From contig NZ_KI421513.1 in NCBI RefSeq assembly GCF_000473325.1, positions 487,217-551,216 of the forward strand: a stretch of 64,000 nucleotides of DNA, read 5' to 3'. Numbering within the stretch: position 1 is the stretch's first letter; every line of letters starts with the position of its first letter. The stretch comes from Leisingera caerulea DSM 24564. GTDB lineage: Bacteria; Pseudomonadota; Alphaproteobacteria; Rhodobacterales; Rhodobacteraceae. Of the stretch, positions 1-7,721 are shown piece by piece. The translations under genes and the position numbers were made by a program. Below the pieces are notes generated by a model. The model searched no databases, had not been told where the DNA came from, and was given only the letters and a program-made list of their open reading frames with translations.

Positions 1-321
1 TCCTTCGCGCTCGACAATTTCGGCGCTGGCACAACGGCGATCGGCCATTTCCGCCAGTTCTTCTTTGACGCGGTCAAGATCGACGGCCAGTTCGTCCGCG
101 GCATTCACGCCAGCCATGACAATCAGTCGGTTGTGCGGGCCCTGATCGGCATTGCCAAGCAGTTCGACATGTTCATCGTCGCCGAGTCGGTGGAAAACCA
201 GGAAGACGCGGCCTTTCTGGTGGAAAACGGGGTGGATTGCCTGCAGGGCTACCTGTACGGCGCGCCGTCGGTGTCGCCGCCCTGGATCGAAGACATGAAG
301 CAGCGCCAGCAAGCCGGATAG
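1..321 (+). CDS. EAL-domain protein, C-terminal part (5' end outside window)
   Basis: The reading frame is open from the first base of the window and ends in TAG at 319-321, leaving 106 residues of the C-terminal half of an EAL domain (cyclic-di-GMP phosphodiesterase fold). Recognisable EAL landmarks in order are LDNFGAG (residues 5-11, the usual DDFG loop), VKIDGQFV (the KID strand with catalytic Lys), AESVE, and QGYLYGAP near the end. In active enzymes the loop reads DDFGxG and both acidic residues help metal binding. Here the second is Asn, so activity may be reduced or lost. The catalytic EAL motif itself lies upstream of the window. Any N-terminal sensor domain cannot be seen. Confidence 0.85.
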   Translation, partial: SFALDNFGAGTTAIGHFRQFFFDAVKIDGQFVRGIHASHDNQSVVRALIGIAKQFDMFIVAESVENQEDAAFLVENGVDCLQGYLYGAPSVSPPWIEDMKQRQQAG

Positions 322-418
322 GGGCTGGGTTTTCCGCAGCACCCGCCCCCCCCTGCAAGCCGGAGGCGCCTTGCGGCGCCTGCCGCCGGTACCGCCGCCG
401 CCCGCTGACGCGGGCACT

Positions 419-485
419 GCCCCCTGCCCCGTCCTCTACAGCCTTGTCTTTGCAGCGGCTTTCAAAGCCGCCCCCTGCCCCGTCC
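419..485. repeat. Pair of identical 16-base C-rich direct repeats
   Basis: GCCCCCTGCCCCGTCC occurs at 419-434 and again at 470-485, exactly 51 bases apart, in the non-coding stretch between the EAL gene and phaA. The bases between the copies are not obviously repeated. Function is unknown. Confidence 0.6.
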
Positions 486-597
486 CGGCGCCTGCGTCCG
501 CTGCCCTGCAGCACCCCGTGCCAGTACTGACGGAAATCCTGCGGCGGAGGACGTTTCTGGCGGTTGACTCTTGCGCGCCGGCTGGGACACCCTGTCA

Positions 598-617
598 ATT
601 GCTGCACGTGCAGCAAT
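598..617. promoter_or_regulatory. PhaR-type operator palindrome upstream of phaA
   Basis: The sequence ATTGCTGCACGTGCAGCAAT is a perfect 20-bp palindrome with the core CTGC-N4-GCAG. PhaR, the polyhydroxybutyrate-responsive repressor of alphaproteobacteria, is known to bind TGC-rich sites of the type CTGC-N3/4-GCAG. The site lies about 110 bp before the phaA start, so the assignment rests on both motif and context. A possible -35 (TTGACT, 564-569) lies just upstream, but I see no clear -10. Confidence 0.65.
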
Positions 618-729
618 AGATTATGCCGGTACCCGGAGGATACGGGAAAGATTGTTGCGCAGCCGCGGCTCGAACGGTTGCGCGGCGCTTTTCCGGTAGA
701 CCAAAATGATGGCAGAGGACCAGAAATCA

Positions 730-1905
730 ATGACCAATGTTGTAATCGCATCGGCCGCGCGCACCGCCGTCGGCTCCTTTGGCGGCGCGTTCGCCAATAC
801 CCCTGCCCATGATCTGGGCGCCGCGGTGCTGGAAGCCGTGGTGGAGCGGGCCGGTGTCGACAAATCCGAAGTGTCGGAAACCATTCTGGGCCAGGTGCTG
901 ACCGCCGCCCAGGGCCAGAACCCGGCCCGCCAGGCGCACATCAATGCGGGCCTGCCCAAGGAAAGCGCCGCCTGGGGCATCAACCAGGTCTGCGGCTCCG
1001 GCCTGCGCGCCGTTGCGCTGGGTGCGCAGCACATCCAGCTGGGCGATGCTTCCATCGTTGCCGCCGGCGGCCAGGAGAACATGACCCTGTCCCCCCATGC
1101 CGCGCATTTGCGTGCGGGCCACAAAATGGGCGACATGAAATACATCGACACGATGATCCGCGACGGCCTGTGGGATGCGTTCAACGGCTACCACATGGGC
1201 CAGACCGCCGAGAACGTTGCCGAGCAGTGGCAGATCTCCCGCGACATGCAGGATGAATTTGCCGTCGCCTCGCAGAACAAGGCGGAAGCGGCACAGAAAG
1301 CGGGCAAGTTCGCGGACGAGATCGCGGCCTTCACCGTCAAACACCGCAAGGGCGAGACCGTGGTGGACCAGGATGAATACATCCGCCACGGCGCCACTAT
1401 GGAAGCGATGCAGAAGCTGCGCCCGGCCTTCACCAAGGACGGGTCTGTCACCGCGGCCAACGCCTCTGGCCTGAACGACGGCGCCGCCGCCACCCTGCTG
1501 ATGAGCGCCGATGAGGCCGAGCGCCGCGGCATCGAGCCCCTGGCTCGCATCGCGTCTTATGCAACCGCCGGCCTGGACCCGTCGATCATGGGCGTCGGCC
1601 CGGTCTATGCCTCCCGCAAGGCGCTGGAAAAGGCCGGCTGGTCGGTCAACGACCTGGATCTGGTCGAAGCCAACGAAGCCTTTGCCGCCCAGGCCTGCGC
1701 AGTGAACAGGGACATGGGCTGGGATCCGTCGATCGTGAACGTGAACGGCGGCGCCATCGCCATCGGCCACCCGATCGGCGCGTCGGGCTGCCGGGTGCTG
1801 AACACCCTCTTGTTCGAAATGAAGCGCCGCGGCGCCAAGAAAGGCCTGGCCACGCTGTGCATCGGCGGCGGCATGGGCGTTGCTATGTGCGTGGAGCGCC
1901 CATAA
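730..1905 (+). CDS. phaA: Acetyl-CoA acetyltransferase (beta-ketothiolase)
   Basis: The protein condenses two acetyl-CoA to acetoacetyl-CoA, the first step of polyhydroxybutyrate synthesis, and works reversibly in acetyl-CoA metabolism. It has 391 residues, the usual length. The nucleophile is Cys88 in QVCGSGLRA; His347 in GHPIGASG and Cys377 in CIGGGMG complete the thiolase active site. Two in-frame ATGs lie upstream (706, 709), but the start at 730 gives the family N-terminus [15 protein letters not shown] and has AGAGGA about 11 bases before it. phaB follows after a terminator-like hairpin, so the two genes may be partly uncoupled. A PhaR-type palindrome lies upstream. Confidence 0.97.
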   Translation: MTNVVIASAARTAVGSFGGAFANTPAHDLGAAVLEAVVERAGVDKSEVSETILGQVLTAAQGQNPARQAHINAGLPKESAAWGINQVCGSGLRAVALGAQHIQLGDASIVAAGGQENMTLSPHAAHLRAGHKMGDMKYIDTMIRDGLWDAFNGYHMGQTAENVAEQWQISRDMQDEFAVASQNKAEAAQKAGKFADEIAAFTVKHRKGETVVDQDEYIRHGATMEAMQKLRPAFTKDGSVTAANASGLNDGAAATLLMSADEAERRGIEPLARIASYATAGLDPSIMGVGPVYASRKALEKAGWSVNDLDLVEANEAFAAQACAVNRDMGWDPSIVNVNGGAIAIGHPIGASGCRVLNTLLFEMKRRGAKKGLATLCIGGGMGVAMCVERP

Positions 1906-1931
1906 TACCGGCAACTGACCGTAAAATGAGG

Positions 1932-1960
1932 AGGACGCCCCCGCGGCGTCCTTTTTCTTT
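1932..1960 (+). terminator. Rho-independent terminator after phaA
   Basis: The stem GGACGCC/GGCGTCC (1933-1939 with 1945-1951, extendable by an A-T pair) has a 5-base loop and is followed by TTTTTCTTTT. It lies 27 bases after the phaA stop and would separate phaA from phaB transcription or attenuate it. Confidence 0.85.
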
Positions 1961-2117
1961 TACAATCCTGGCCTATACTGCACCTGCAAAAAAGCTCACG
2001 CGGCGGGTGCGACAATTTTTACGCGGCACCGCAGAAAATACCCGCGCAATAATGTTGCTCTCCCAGTGTGAAAACTGTAGCAAGATTACCAAGTGACCAA
2101 TACTGGAGGATTCTCGA

Positions 2118-2840
2118 ATGGCACGTACTGCACTCGTCACAGGCGGCTCCCGCGGCATCGGCGCAGCAATTTCCCAGGCGCTGAAGGCGCAGGGCTGCAA
2201 CGTTGCGGCAACCTATGCCGGCAATGACGAAGCCGCGGCGAAATTCACCGACGAGACCGGCATCAAGACCTATAAGTGGAATGTTGGCAGCTACGAGGAA
2301 AGCGCCGCCGGCATCGCCAAGGTCGAAGAGGAAATGGGCCCGATCGACATCGTTGTGGCCAATGCCGGCATCACCCGCGACGCGCCGTTCCACAAGATGA
2401 CGCCGCAGCAGTGGCAGGAGGTGATCGACACCAACCTGACCGGCGTGTTCAACACCGTGCACCCGATCTGGCCCGGCATGCGCGAGCGCAAGTTCGGCCG
2501 CGTCATCGTGATCTCCTCGATCAACGGTCAGAAAGGCCAGTTCGCGCAGGTGAACTATGCCGCGACCAAGGCAGGCGACCTGGGCATCGTGAAATCGCTG
2601 GCCCAGGAAGGCGCCCGCGCCGGCATCACTGCCAACGCGGTCTGCCCCGGCTATATCGCCACCGAGATGGTGATGGCAGTGCCGGAGAAGGTGCGCGAAT
2701 CGATCATCTCCCAGATCCCGGCCGGCCGCCTGGGCGAGCCGGAAGAGATCGCCCGCTGCGTGGCCTTCCTGGCGTCTGACGAGTCGGGCTTCATCAACGG
2801 CTCGACCATCTCTGCCAACGGTGCGCAGTTCTTCGTCTAA
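2118..2840 (+). CDS. phaB: Acetoacetyl-CoA reductase
   Basis: This NADPH-dependent short-chain dehydrogenase makes (R)-3-hydroxybutyryl-CoA, the monomer for polyhydroxybutyrate synthase. It has 240 residues. The nucleotide-binding motif TGGSRGIG is at residues 8-15, NAG at 82-84, catalytic Ser134, and Tyr147-x3-Lys151 in YAATK. A strong ribosome site, TGGAGGA, lies just before the ATG. It follows phaA in the order usual in Rhodobacteraceae, where the synthase phaC is normally encoded elsewhere; no phaC or phasin gene is in this window. A strong terminator follows. Confidence 0.97.
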   Translation: MARTALVTGGSRGIGAAISQALKAQGCNVAATYAGNDEAAAKFTDETGIKTYKWNVGSYEESAAGIAKVEEEMGPIDIVVANAGITRDAPFHKMTPQQWQEVIDTNLTGVFNTVHPIWPGMRERKFGRVIVISSINGQKGQFAQVNYAATKAGDLGIVKSLAQEGARAGITANAVCPGYIATEMVMAVPEKVRESIISQIPAGRLGEPEEIARCVAFLASDESGFINGSTISANGAQFFV

Positions 2841-2863
2841 GCTGTTTCTTCAGCAGTAACGGC

Positions 2864-2893
2864 AAGGGCCGGTCCAGATGGACCGGCCCTTTT
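2864..2893 (+). terminator. Rho-independent terminator after phaB
   Basis: A perfect 12-bp stem AAGGGCCGGTCC/GGACCGGCCCTT (2864-2875 with 2880-2891) has the loop AGAT and is followed by TT. It lies 23 bases after the phaB stop, and the convergent small gene at 2932-3081 ends close to its other side, so it may serve both strands. Confidence 0.9.
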
Positions 2894-2931
2894 CCTATCC
2901 CGTAAGTGCCTATTCTCGAATCAGAGCGCGC

Positions 2932-3081
2932 TCAGGCCCAGCGGGAAACCTTGGGGCGGAGGGCTGGCACCGGCCTCTTGCTGAGCAACCACGTCCAGGC
3001 CAGCTTAAGCACTTGGCCGCGTTCGGCGTGGGCGCGGGCCATCGCGGACTTCACGGCGGCATCAGCAGAATATTCCAGCAT
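2932..3081 (-). CDS. Small basic protein, 49 residues, unknown function
   Basis: The strand opposite to phaB and the LysR gene carries a complete 50-codon frame with a very good ribosome site, AAAGGAGG, 5 bases before the ATG. The protein starts MLEYSADAAVKSAMARAHAE, continues with a hydrophobic/aromatic stretch (LKLAWTWLL, about residues 25-33) and ends with an Arg/Lys/Pro-rich tail. An amphipathic N-terminal helix followed by a Trp-rich basic segment could suggest membrane or RNA contact, but that is inference. It is convergent with phaB and divergent from the LysR gene. The case for coding rests on the ribosome site and gene-like spacing. Confidence 0.6.
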   Translation of the reverse strand: MLEYSADAAVKSAMARAHAERGQVLKLAWTWLLSKRPVPALRPKVSRWA

Positions 3082-3193
3082 TTCAGGCCTCCTTTCGGAT
3101 CAGTATCCTTTACCTGCACCTAATATGAGGACCCAACGTAAAACGCACAAACGAGACTTTGCAGACGTTCAGTTAAGGTATACTTATCTGAGC

Positions 3194-4132
3194 ATGACTG
3201 ACCGCCTGCCTCCCCTTACCGCTTTGCGCGCCTTTGACGCTGCTGCCCGCCACATGTCCTTTGCCAAGGCGGCGGAAGAGCTGAACGTGACCCCTGCCGC
3301 GCTGTCCTTTCAGATCAAATCGCTGGAGGAGCATCTGGGCCAGCCGCTGTTCCGGCGCCTGAACCGGGCGGTGGAGCTGACCGAGGCGGGCGAGACGCTG
3401 GCCCCCGGCGCCGATGAAGGCTTCCGCATCCTGGGACAGGCCTGGCAAACCACCCGGCGGCTGCTGGATGAAACCACGCTGACGGTGACGGCAGGGCCTG
3501 CGCTGACAGCGAAATGGCTGGCGCCGCGGCTGTTCGAATTTGCCCGCACCCACCCGGAGATCGAACTGCGGCTGTCCGCCTCGCTCAAGGTGGTGGATCT
3601 GCGCCGCGGCGATGTCGATGTGGCGATCCGCTTTGGTGTCTCGGACGACGTGGGGCTGGCGTCCTACGGCACCCGGCCCGACTGGCTGACGCCCGTTATG
3701 ACGCCGGAGCTGTTCGAGCAGTTCCCGACCCCGGAAGCACTGCGCGATGCGCCGCTGATCTTTGACGATTCCCTCAGCATCGTTGCGCCAGGCTGCGACT
3801 GGCCGACCTGGCTGCGCGCGGCGGGTGTCGGTTTTACCCCCGGAAGCGGCACCCATTTTTCGGCCCCCGATCATGCCATCGACGCGGCCTGTGCCGGACT
3901 GGGCGTGGCGCTGGGGCGTCGGCCGCTGATCATCAAGGACGTGCGGGAGGGGCGGCTGGTTGCCCCCTTCAAACTGGCGATCCAGACAGAGGCGCGGTTC
4001 CGGTTCCTGTGCCTGCCGGAAGCCAAGGACCGGCCGCAGATTGCGGCTTTCCGCGATTGGTACTTTGCAGAGATCGAGAAAACCGCACATATGTGGGACG
4101 ACTTTGAAATCGTGCCCGTGAAGGACCTTTGA
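3194..4132 (+). CDS. LysR-family transcriptional regulator (GcvA-like)
   Basis: This is a 312-residue DNA-binding regulator. An N-terminal winged helix-turn-helix (about residues 5-65, with FAKAAEELNVTPAALSFQIK) is followed by a LysR substrate-binding domain. The sequence LTALRAFDAAARHMSF and PLFRRLNRAVELTEAG resemble the GcvA/AmpR branch. The ATG at 3194 gives the family N-terminus; the open frame extends upstream but without similarity. A TATACT hexamer at 3179-3184 could be a -10, which would give a very short leader. The DMT-family exporter starts 5 bases after the stop, so it is likely co-transcribed and may be a target. The effector is not predictable. Confidence 0.9.
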   Translation: MTDRLPPLTALRAFDAAARHMSFAKAAEELNVTPAALSFQIKSLEEHLGQPLFRRLNRAVELTEAGETLAPGADEGFRILGQAWQTTRRLLDETTLTVTAGPALTAKWLAPRLFEFARTHPEIELRLSASLKVVDLRRGDVDVAIRFGVSDDVGLASYGTRPDWLTPVMTPELFEQFPTPEALRDAPLIFDDSLSIVAPGCDWPTWLRAAGVGFTPGSGTHFSAPDHAIDAACAGLGVALGRRPLIIKDVREGRLVAPFKLAIQTEARFRFLCLPEAKDRPQIAAFRDWYFAEIEKTAHMWDDFEIVPVKDL

Positions 4133-4137
4133 CATCC

Positions 4138-5004
4138 ATGACCCGCACCCGCGCGACCGCCATTGGCTTTATCGCTGTTCTGCTTTGGGCGCTGCTTGCG
4201 CTGCTGACCGTCGGGTCGGAGCCAGCGCCGCCACTGCTGCTGAATGCGCTGTGTTTCACCATCGGCGGCACTCTGGGGATGATTTGGACCGTGGCGGCGG
4301 GCAAGCTGGCACAGCTGCGCCATGTGCCGTGGCGGGTATACGTTTTCGGCACGCTGGGGCTGTTTGGCTATCACGCGCTGTATTTCTCCGCCCTGCGGCT
4401 GGCCCCGGCGGCAGAGGCCGGGCTGATCGCATACCTGTGGCCCTTGCTGATCGTGCTGTTCTCCGGCCTGCTGCCCGGCGAGAGGCTGAAGGCGGGGCAT
4501 CTGATCGGTGCTGTGCTGGGGTTTGCCGGGGCGGCCACCATTATTTCCGGCGGCGGCGGCGGGTTTGAGGCGCAGTACCTGCCGGGCTACGGGCTGGCGC
4601 TGCTGTGCGCGCTGACCTGGTCCGGCTATTCGGTGCTGTCGCGGCTGGTGGGCGGGGCGCCGACCAGTTCGGTTGCGGTGTTCTGCCTGGCCACTGCCGC
4701 GGCCTCCTGGGGCTTGCATTTCGCACTGGAGGAAACCGTTTGGCCCGCGGGCACGCTGGGCTGGGTGTCTACCCTGCTACTGGGCCTCGGGCCCGTCGGG
4801 CTGGCGTTTTATGTGTGGGACATCGGCGTCAAGCAGGGAGATATCCAGATGCTTGGCACCAGTTCTTATGCGGCCCCCCTGCTGTCGACACTGATCCTGG
4901 TGCTGGCGGGGATTGCCGCGGCCTCCTGGGGGCTGGCACTGGCGGCGGCGCTGATCACGGGCGGGGCGCTGATTGCTGCCCGGGCCAGCACCGGCGCCGC
5001 ATAG
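4138..5004 (+). CDS. EamA/DMT-family exporter (YddG-like)
   Basis: This 288-residue inner-membrane protein has about ten predicted membrane segments and two EamA halves, typical of drug/metabolite transporters that export amino acids or other small metabolites. Segments such as GYHALYFSALRLAPAAEAGL and AYLWPLLIVLFSGLLPGE match the YddG (aromatic amino acid exporter) branch. The ATG at 4138 is preceded by AAGGA at a 12-base distance. The gene sits directly behind a LysR regulator. Substrate is unknown; the YddG resemblance is only a family hint. Confidence 0.85.
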   Translation: MTRTRATAIGFIAVLLWALLALLTVGSEPAPPLLLNALCFTIGGTLGMIWTVAAGKLAQLRHVPWRVYVFGTLGLFGYHALYFSALRLAPAAEAGLIAYLWPLLIVLFSGLLPGERLKAGHLIGAVLGFAGAATIISGGGGGFEAQYLPGYGLALLCALTWSGYSVLSRLVGGAPTSSVAVFCLATAAASWGLHFALEETVWPAGTLGWVSTLLLGLGPVGLAFYVWDIGVKQGDIQMLGTSSYAAPLLSTLILVLAGIAAASWGLALAAALITGGALIAARASTGAA

Positions 5005-5030
5005 CGGCCGCCCGAACAAGAGGCCTCCCA

Positions 5031-5066
5031 AATAAAAAAGAGGGCCGCCGCACCGGGCTGGCCCTC
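5031..5066 (-). terminator. Minus-strand terminator after the DUF465 gene
   Basis: The stem GAGGGCC/GGCCCTC (5040-5046 with 5060-5066) is followed on the minus strand by a T-rich run (complement of AAATAAAAAA). It lies 36 bases beyond the stop of the DUF465 gene and also sits between convergent genes. Confidence 0.85.
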
Positions 5067-5102
5067 CCCATCGTCTGCCGGGCTAGGCCCCGGCAAGAAC
5101 CC

Positions 5103-5276
5103 TCAGACCGCTTCGGCGGTCAGGCGCTCAATCTCTTCCTTCAGTTTGAGCTTTTGTTTCTTCATCGCTGCAATTTGCAGCCCGTCGGTACTGGGCGACC
5201 GTTGGGCCTGTTCCACTTCCATGCTCAGGTGCTCGTGCTTCTTCTTAAGTTCGGTCAGATGCGAGCTGAGGCTCAT
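5103..5276 (-). CDS. DUF465 (YdcH-type) small coiled-coil protein
   Basis: This is a 57-residue protein starting MSLSSHLTELKKKHEHLS, with the charged helical composition of the DUF465/YdcH family: two helices separated by a short RSPSTDG turn, and the second helix containing KKQKLKLKEEIERL. Members are small helical-hairpin proteins of unknown role that are abundant in alphaproteobacteria. The ATG is preceded by GGAGGG at a 5-base distance. It stands alone, with a terminator on its 3' side. Confidence 0.9.
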   Translation of the reverse strand: MSLSSHLTELKKKHEHLSMEVEQAQRSPSTDGLQIAAMKKQKLKLKEEIERLTAEAV

Positions 5277-5511
5277 GGCAACCCTCCTTCTTTGAGCTAG
5301 ATGTGTAAGACATAAAGAGTGGAGCATAAGTTCCCGCATCTGTCACGCTGCAGCCGCAGTATTTTTGTCATGAAATTTTCATATCGGCTATGCGCCGCGC
5401 ATTTTGCCGCAGGCGGCGGCGCATTCTAGCAGAAACCGGCTGGGTTGGATTCGCTAAAGGTTGAAACCGGCCGGCCCCGCTCCTAAGTTTGCGCCGCTGG
5501 AAAACCGCGCC

Positions 5512-6279
5512 TCAGGCGGGCCAGGGCAACGCTGCGCCATCGCGCAGAATGGCGCGTATTTCCGGCCGGTAGCTTTCGCCGTCGCGTTCGTGCCGGTCGC
5601 CTTCATGCAGAATCAGCGGCGCATGCAGACGGAAGCCTGCCCGCCCGCCCTTGCGCGCGCGCAGGATCACCAATTCCGCCGCGCGGCCCTGGCGCGGGGC
5701 CAGCGGCAGCACCTCCAGCGACCCCAGAACACCATCGCAAGCCGCCAGCATATCGGGCAGCCGGTCGGCGCGCTGGATCATGTGCAGGCGGCCCTTGGCC
5801 GCAAGACGGCGGGCGGCGGCGGCAATCCAGTCCGCCAGCGGCGTGCCCTCTCCTAAGGCGACCTTGCGGCCCGCGTCGCGCGCCTGACTGTGCGCGCCTG
5901 CTTTGTAATAGGGCGGATTGGCGATGACGTGATGAAACTGGCGCTGCTTCAGCGCCTCTGGCAGGGCGGACAGGTCGGCCTCATGGACATCAATAGCCTG
6001 GCCGTTGGCGGCAGCATTGCGGCGGGCGAGGTCCGCGTAAGGCGCCTGCAGCTCGACCCCCGCCAGGGCCAGCCCCGGCACCCGCGCCCCAAGGCACAGC
6101 AGCGCCTGGCCGGCACCGCAGCCCAGCTCCAGCACCGCTTCCCCTGCCCGCGAAGGTACCGCCGCCGCCAGCAGAACCGGGTCCACCCCGGCGCGGTAGC
6201 CGCGTGCGGGCTGCCACAGCTGCACCCTGCCGTCGAGAAAGCCGTTGCGGGTCAGCTCATCTTCGCGGAAGCCGCTCAT
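5512..6279 (-). CDS. SAM-dependent methyltransferase, TrmN6/YfiC-like
   Basis: This is a 255-residue Rossmann methyltransferase. SAM-binding motif I is ELGCGAG (residues 51-57) and the amino-methyltransferase motif NPPY is at 121-124, as in tRNA1(Val) adenine-37-N6 methyltransferase. The N-terminal DGRVQLWQPARGYRAGVDP is typical of this branch. NPPY implies methylation of an exocyclic nitrogen of adenine or cytosine, or of glutamine; a tRNA substrate is inferred from the family. The gene overlaps the end of the DUF2007 gene by 4 bases (ATGA), so the two are translationally coupled. Confidence 0.9.
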   Translation of the reverse strand: MSGFREDELTRNGFLDGRVQLWQPARGYRAGVDPVLLAAAVPSRAGEAVLELGCGAGQALLCLGARVPGLALAGVELQAPYADLARRNAAANGQAIDVHEADLSALPEALKQRQFHHVIANPPYYKAGAHSQARDAGRKVALGEGTPLADWIAAAARRLAAKGRLHMIQRADRLPDMLAACDGVLGSLEVLPLAPRQGRAAELVILRARKGGRAGFRLHAPLILHEGDRHERDGESYRPEIRAILRDGAALPWPA

Positions 6280-6491
6280 CGTCCCAGCGGGATTTCATTG
6301 TCGCGCATCACCACCAGCGCGTCGTCGTAATCATCGGCGCGAACCATCAGACGGCGCGGGAAAATTCCGATCCCGCCTTCCAGGACGCTCATATTTACGT
6401 CCATTTGAAAGCAGTCTATATCCTCACCCTCAAGAAGGGCGGAGGCAAAGGCGATGATCGTCGGATCGGTGCTGCGCAAAAGCTCTTTCAT
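6276..6491 (-). CDS. DUF2007-type small protein
   Basis: This is a 71-residue protein beginning MKELLRSTDPTIIAFASALL and ending with RRLMVRADDYDDALVV. The ferredoxin-like pattern, in which a helix follows T-DP-I and the C-terminus has V-x2-DDxxDA, is characteristic of DUF2007, also called the putative signal-transducing protein (DUF2007/GlnB-like) family. Function is unknown. The stop overlaps the start of the methyltransferase gene (ATGA). The polyprenyl synthase is transcribed divergently, 57 bases away. The ribosome site is weak. Confidence 0.85.
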   Translation of the reverse strand: MKELLRSTDPTIIAFASALLEGEDIDCFQMDVNMSVLEGGIGIFPRRLMVRADDYDDALVVMRDNEIPLGR

Positions 6492-6548
6492 GGATTTGGA
6501 TCTAAGGGCAAGGCCTGCGCCTTGTCGAGCCTTGCGAGCGGGAAAGTG

Positions 6549-7547
6549 ATGGACCAAGTGATGACCCGGAAGCCGCATGAGATGCTGGCCGCCACGCTGA
6601 GCCAGGAGCTGGAGGCGGTGAATGTGCTGATCCGCACCCGGATGGCCTCCGAACACGCCCCGCGCATCCCCGAGGTGACCGCGCATCTGGTCGAAGCGGG
6701 GGGCAAGCGGCTGCGGCCGATGCTGACGCTGGCGGCGGCGCGGATGTGCGGCTACGAGGGCGACCACCACGTGAAACTGGCCGCCACAGTAGAGTTCATC
6801 CACACCGCCACCCTGCTGCATGACGATGTGGTGGACGAAAGCGCCCAGCGGCGCGGGCGGCCCACCGCGAACCTGCTGTGGGACAACAAGAGCTCTGTCC
6901 TGGTGGGCGACTACCTGTTTGCCCGCAGCTTCCAGCTGATGGTCGAGACGGAGAGCCTGCGGGTGCTGGACATCCTGGCCAATGCCTCGGCGACCATTGC
7001 CGAGGGCGAGGTGCTGCAGATGACCGCAGCGTCGAACCTGAAGACCGATGAGGGCATCTATCTGCAGGTGGTGCGCGGCAAGACCGCGGCGCTGTTCTCG
7101 GCCGCGACCGAGGTGGGCGGGGTGATTGCCGGGGCTTCGGAGGCGCAGGTGAAGGCGCTGTTTGAATATGGTGACGCGCTGGGGATTGCGTTCCAGATTG
7201 CCGATGACCTGCTGGATTACCAGGGCGACAGCAAGGCGACCGGCAAGAACGTGGGCGACGACTTCCGCGAGCGCAAGCTGACGCTGCCGGTGATCAAGGC
7301 GGTGGCGCAGGCGACGGCTGAGGAGCGCGCCTTCTGGACCCGCACGATTGAAAAAGGCAAGCAGCAGGATGGCGACCTGGAAGAGGCGCTGGCGCTGATG
7401 GCGAAATACGGCACGCTAGAGGCCACGCGGCAGGATGCGCTGGCCTGGGCAGGCAAGGCGCGCGCGGCGCTGGAGGTGCTGCCCGATCACGAGATCCGCA
7501 CCATGCTCAGCGATCTGGCCGATTACGTGGTGGCGCGGCTGAACTGA
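6549..7547 (+). CDS. Polyprenyl (octa-/decaprenyl) diphosphate synthase
   Basis: This 332-residue trans-isoprenyl diphosphate synthase makes the side chain of ubiquinone. The first aspartate-rich motif is DDVVD (residues 92-96, followed by RRGRPT) and the second is DDLLD (219-223). The length and the GGKRLRPMLTLAAARMCG region match the IspB/DdsA family. Rhodobacteraceae make Q10, so a decaprenyl product is expected, but chain length cannot be read from sequence alone. The ATG at 6549 was chosen because similarity begins there. A downstream ubiA at 45 kb would use this product. Confidence 0.93.
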   Translation: MDQVMTRKPHEMLAATLSQELEAVNVLIRTRMASEHAPRIPEVTAHLVEAGGKRLRPMLTLAAARMCGYEGDHHVKLAATVEFIHTATLLHDDVVDESAQRRGRPTANLLWDNKSSVLVGDYLFARSFQLMVETESLRVLDILANASATIAEGEVLQMTAASNLKTDEGIYLQVVRGKTAALFSAATEVGGVIAGASEAQVKALFEYGDALGIAFQIADDLLDYQGDSKATGKNVGDDFRERKLTLPVIKAVAQATAEERAFWTRTIEKGKQQDGDLEEALALMAKYGTLEATRQDALAWAGKARAALEVLPDHEIRTMLSDLADYVVARLN

Positions 7548-7556
7548 CCGTGGGAA

Positions 7557-7615
7557 GGGGGCGCTGCCCCCTCGGCCTGACGGCCTCACCCCAGGAGTAT
7601 TTTCACAAAGGTGAA
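7557..7615 (+). repeat. Dispersed intergenic repeat, GTATTTT family (copy 1)
   Basis: This segment directly follows the polyprenyl synthase stop. It contains a GGGGGC/GCCCCC hairpin (7557-7571), GGCC-rich arms, then GGAGTATTTTCACAAAGGTG, in which TTCAC/GTGAA form a second hairpin. Two related copies in this window lie at 34999-35036 and 49957-50012. I recall such hairpin-plus-(G)GTATTTT units as very common at gene borders in Rhodobacteraceae; a terminator role is plausible. Confidence 0.6.
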
Positions 7616-7619
7616 GGGG

Positions 7620-7703
7620 CGCGTCGCGCCGGGCGCAAGCCCGGCGCCAGGCCCAACGGCGGGCAAGCATCTTTGATGCGCTGTCCCGCGGGCGGGAGAT
7701 CCC
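7620..7703 (+). repeat. REP-like intergenic repeat, copy A
   Basis: The repeat core GGCCCAACGGCGGGCAAGCA starts at 7650 and is followed by TC-TTT-GATGCGC and GCGGGCGGGAG (7688-7698). A GC-rich inverted repeat (GCGCCGGGC/GCCCGGCGC) precedes it. Copy B at 15 kb is identical over the 22-base core. The element lies between convergent genes. Confidence 0.75.
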
Positions 7704-7721
7704 TGTTTGCGGGGCTGCGGA

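Larger units (their letters stand above)
322..705. other. Long intergenic region upstream of phaA
   Basis: These 384 bases separate the EAL gene from phaA. The left half is very C-rich and carries a 7-bp stem with a 4-base loop at 364-381, a near-perfect GCGGCTTT/AAAGCCGC dyad at 455-471, and two identical 16-base segments at 419-434 and 470-485. The right half carries a perfect 20-bp palindrome at 598-617, listed separately. I see no convincing coding sequence here. No T-tract terminator follows the EAL gene. Confidence 0.6.
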
